Assembly: GCA_944385925.1 (NCBI GenBank)
Contig: CALWZE010000012.1
Location: 1-34,022, forward strand
Direction: 5' to 3'
DNA length: 34,022 nucleotides
DNA from: an uncultured Clostridia bacterium
Lineage (GTDB): Bacteria > Bacillota > Clostridia > Oscillospirales > Ruminococcaceae
The number at the start of each line of letters is the position of its first letter. The first letter of the stretch is position 1. Below, piece by piece: positions 33,416-34,022 of the stretch. A program made the translations under genes and the position numbers. The notes below the pieces were generated by a model. That model was not told the DNA's origin and made no database searches. It saw only the letters and a list, made by a program, of their open reading frames with translations.

Positions 33416-33427
33416 GAAAGGAAAAGC

Positions 33428-34022
33428 ATGAACAATCAACCCGACATTCGTCAAATCCTGCAGCTTGCGCTTGACAAGCAGGCGGCGGACATCATTTTGA
33501 TCGGCAACCAGCCGGTTTCGCTGCGTGTCAACGGCGAGATTCTGCCCATGGATGACCGGCGGCTCACACTGGAGGACACCCACGCGCTGATCGACCAGAT
33601 TTTCAGCTTCACCGACCGGCGGGAACGGGACCAGTTTTACACGACGGGGGACTGCGACTTTTCGCTTTCTCTGCCCGGCGTCGGCCGCTTCCGGGTCAAC
33701 GCTTACCGTCAGCGCAATTCGCCCGCGGCGGTTATCCGCACGGTCCGGTTTGATCTGCCCGATCCCGCCGCGCTCAATATCCCGCCGCAGGTCATGCGTC
33801 TTGCGGAAATTCAAAAGGGCTTCGTGCTGATCACGGGAACCGCGAGTTCCGGAAAATCGACCACCCTCGCCTGCCTGATCGACCGCATCAACACCGAGCG
33901 CAACTGCCACATCATCACCCTCGAAGACCCGGTCGAGTTCATCCACAAGCATAAGAGAAGCATTGTCAGCCAGCGCGAGATCCGCCTGGATACCGAGAAC
34001 TACGCCACCGCGCGGCGGGCCG
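33428..34022 (+). CDS. pilT: PilT-like type IV pilus ATPase, 3' end outside the window
   Basis: Hexameric cytoplasmic ATPase of the PilT/GspE family. The first 198 residues are present. The N-terminal PAS-like part opens IRQILQLALDKQAADIILIG with SLRVNGEI, the form usual in PilT, and DFSFSLPGVGRFRVNAYRQR follows. Walker A is GTASSGKST (137-145), and the Asp-box region HIITLEDPVEFIHKHK lies at 161-176. The family normally drives pilus retraction, but in this operon it could be the only motor; no PilB is in view. It starts 12 bp after the previous gene, with AAAGGAAA before the ATG. The sequence is cut by the window end, not by a mutation. Confidence 0.92.
   Translation, partial: MNNQPDIRQILQLALDKQAADIILIGNQPVSLRVNGEILPMDDRRLTLEDTHALIDQIFSFTDRRERDQFYTTGDCDFSLSLPGVGRFRVNAYRQRNSPAAVIRTVRFDLPDPAALNIPPQVMRLAEIQKGFVLITGTASSGKSTTLACLIDRINTERNCHIITLEDPVEFIHKHKRSIVSQREIRLDTENYATARRA

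Overview
The window looks like a chromosomal segment of a gut-type Clostridia anaerobe (Oscillospiraceae/Ruminococcaceae-like). This placement is an inference. It rests on GC-rich Gram-positive coding style with strong Shine-Dalgarno sites, a Na+-pumping decarboxylase, very large isopeptide-type surface proteins, and a clostridial type IV pilus-like (T4P) operon beginning with a PilC-like protein. No tRNA, rRNA, CRISPR array, transposase or integrase is visible.

Left part (1-5380, minus strand): a complete branched-chain amino acid ABC importer, transcribed livJ-livH-livM-livG-livF and closed by a terminator at 183-227. In front of livJ lies a roughly 270-nt leader with a consensus promoter, a 36-codon reading frame very rich in Ile/Val/Leu codons, and a textbook intrinsic terminator. 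That layout suggests attenuation by a leader peptide. Two nested hairpins separate livJ from livH.

Middle part (5516-13600): an 87-aa protein resembling the C-terminal tail of anaerobic ribonucleotide reductase, a zinc-dependent phospholipase C-like protein, a membrane-anchored GH25 lysozyme, a two-gene beta/gamma-like Na+-decarboxylase unit whose biotinyl-like domain lacks the usual AMKM motif, and a divergently transcribed uracil permease (TTG start). After the uracil permease terminator there is a non-coding stretch containing a candidate structured RNA (about 12991-13165) that I cannot assign to a family.

Right part (13733-34022) is a surface locus. On the minus strand are a 4091-aa adhesin (about 20 SpaA/Cna-B-like domains, a DUF11-like middle region, five SdrD-B-like domains, and an unusual VQTGD-type sorting signal) and a 670-aa MucBP-like membrane protein. 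On the plus strand, starting divergently 289 bp away, are a BTAD/SARP-type regulator with a degenerate GGDEF-like tail, a transglutaminase-like lipoprotein, a PilC/GspF protein, four small pilin-like proteins with overlapping or closely spaced genes, and a PilT-like ATPase cut off by the window end. The arrangement suggests that one regulator sits between, and may coordinate, a giant isopeptide adhesin and a T4P-like machine. That link is inference from gene order.

A striking side effect of codon usage is that the strand opposite the adhesin gene is open for 3691 codons. This happens because the adhesin avoids TTA, CTA and TCA codons there; it is not evidence of a second gene.
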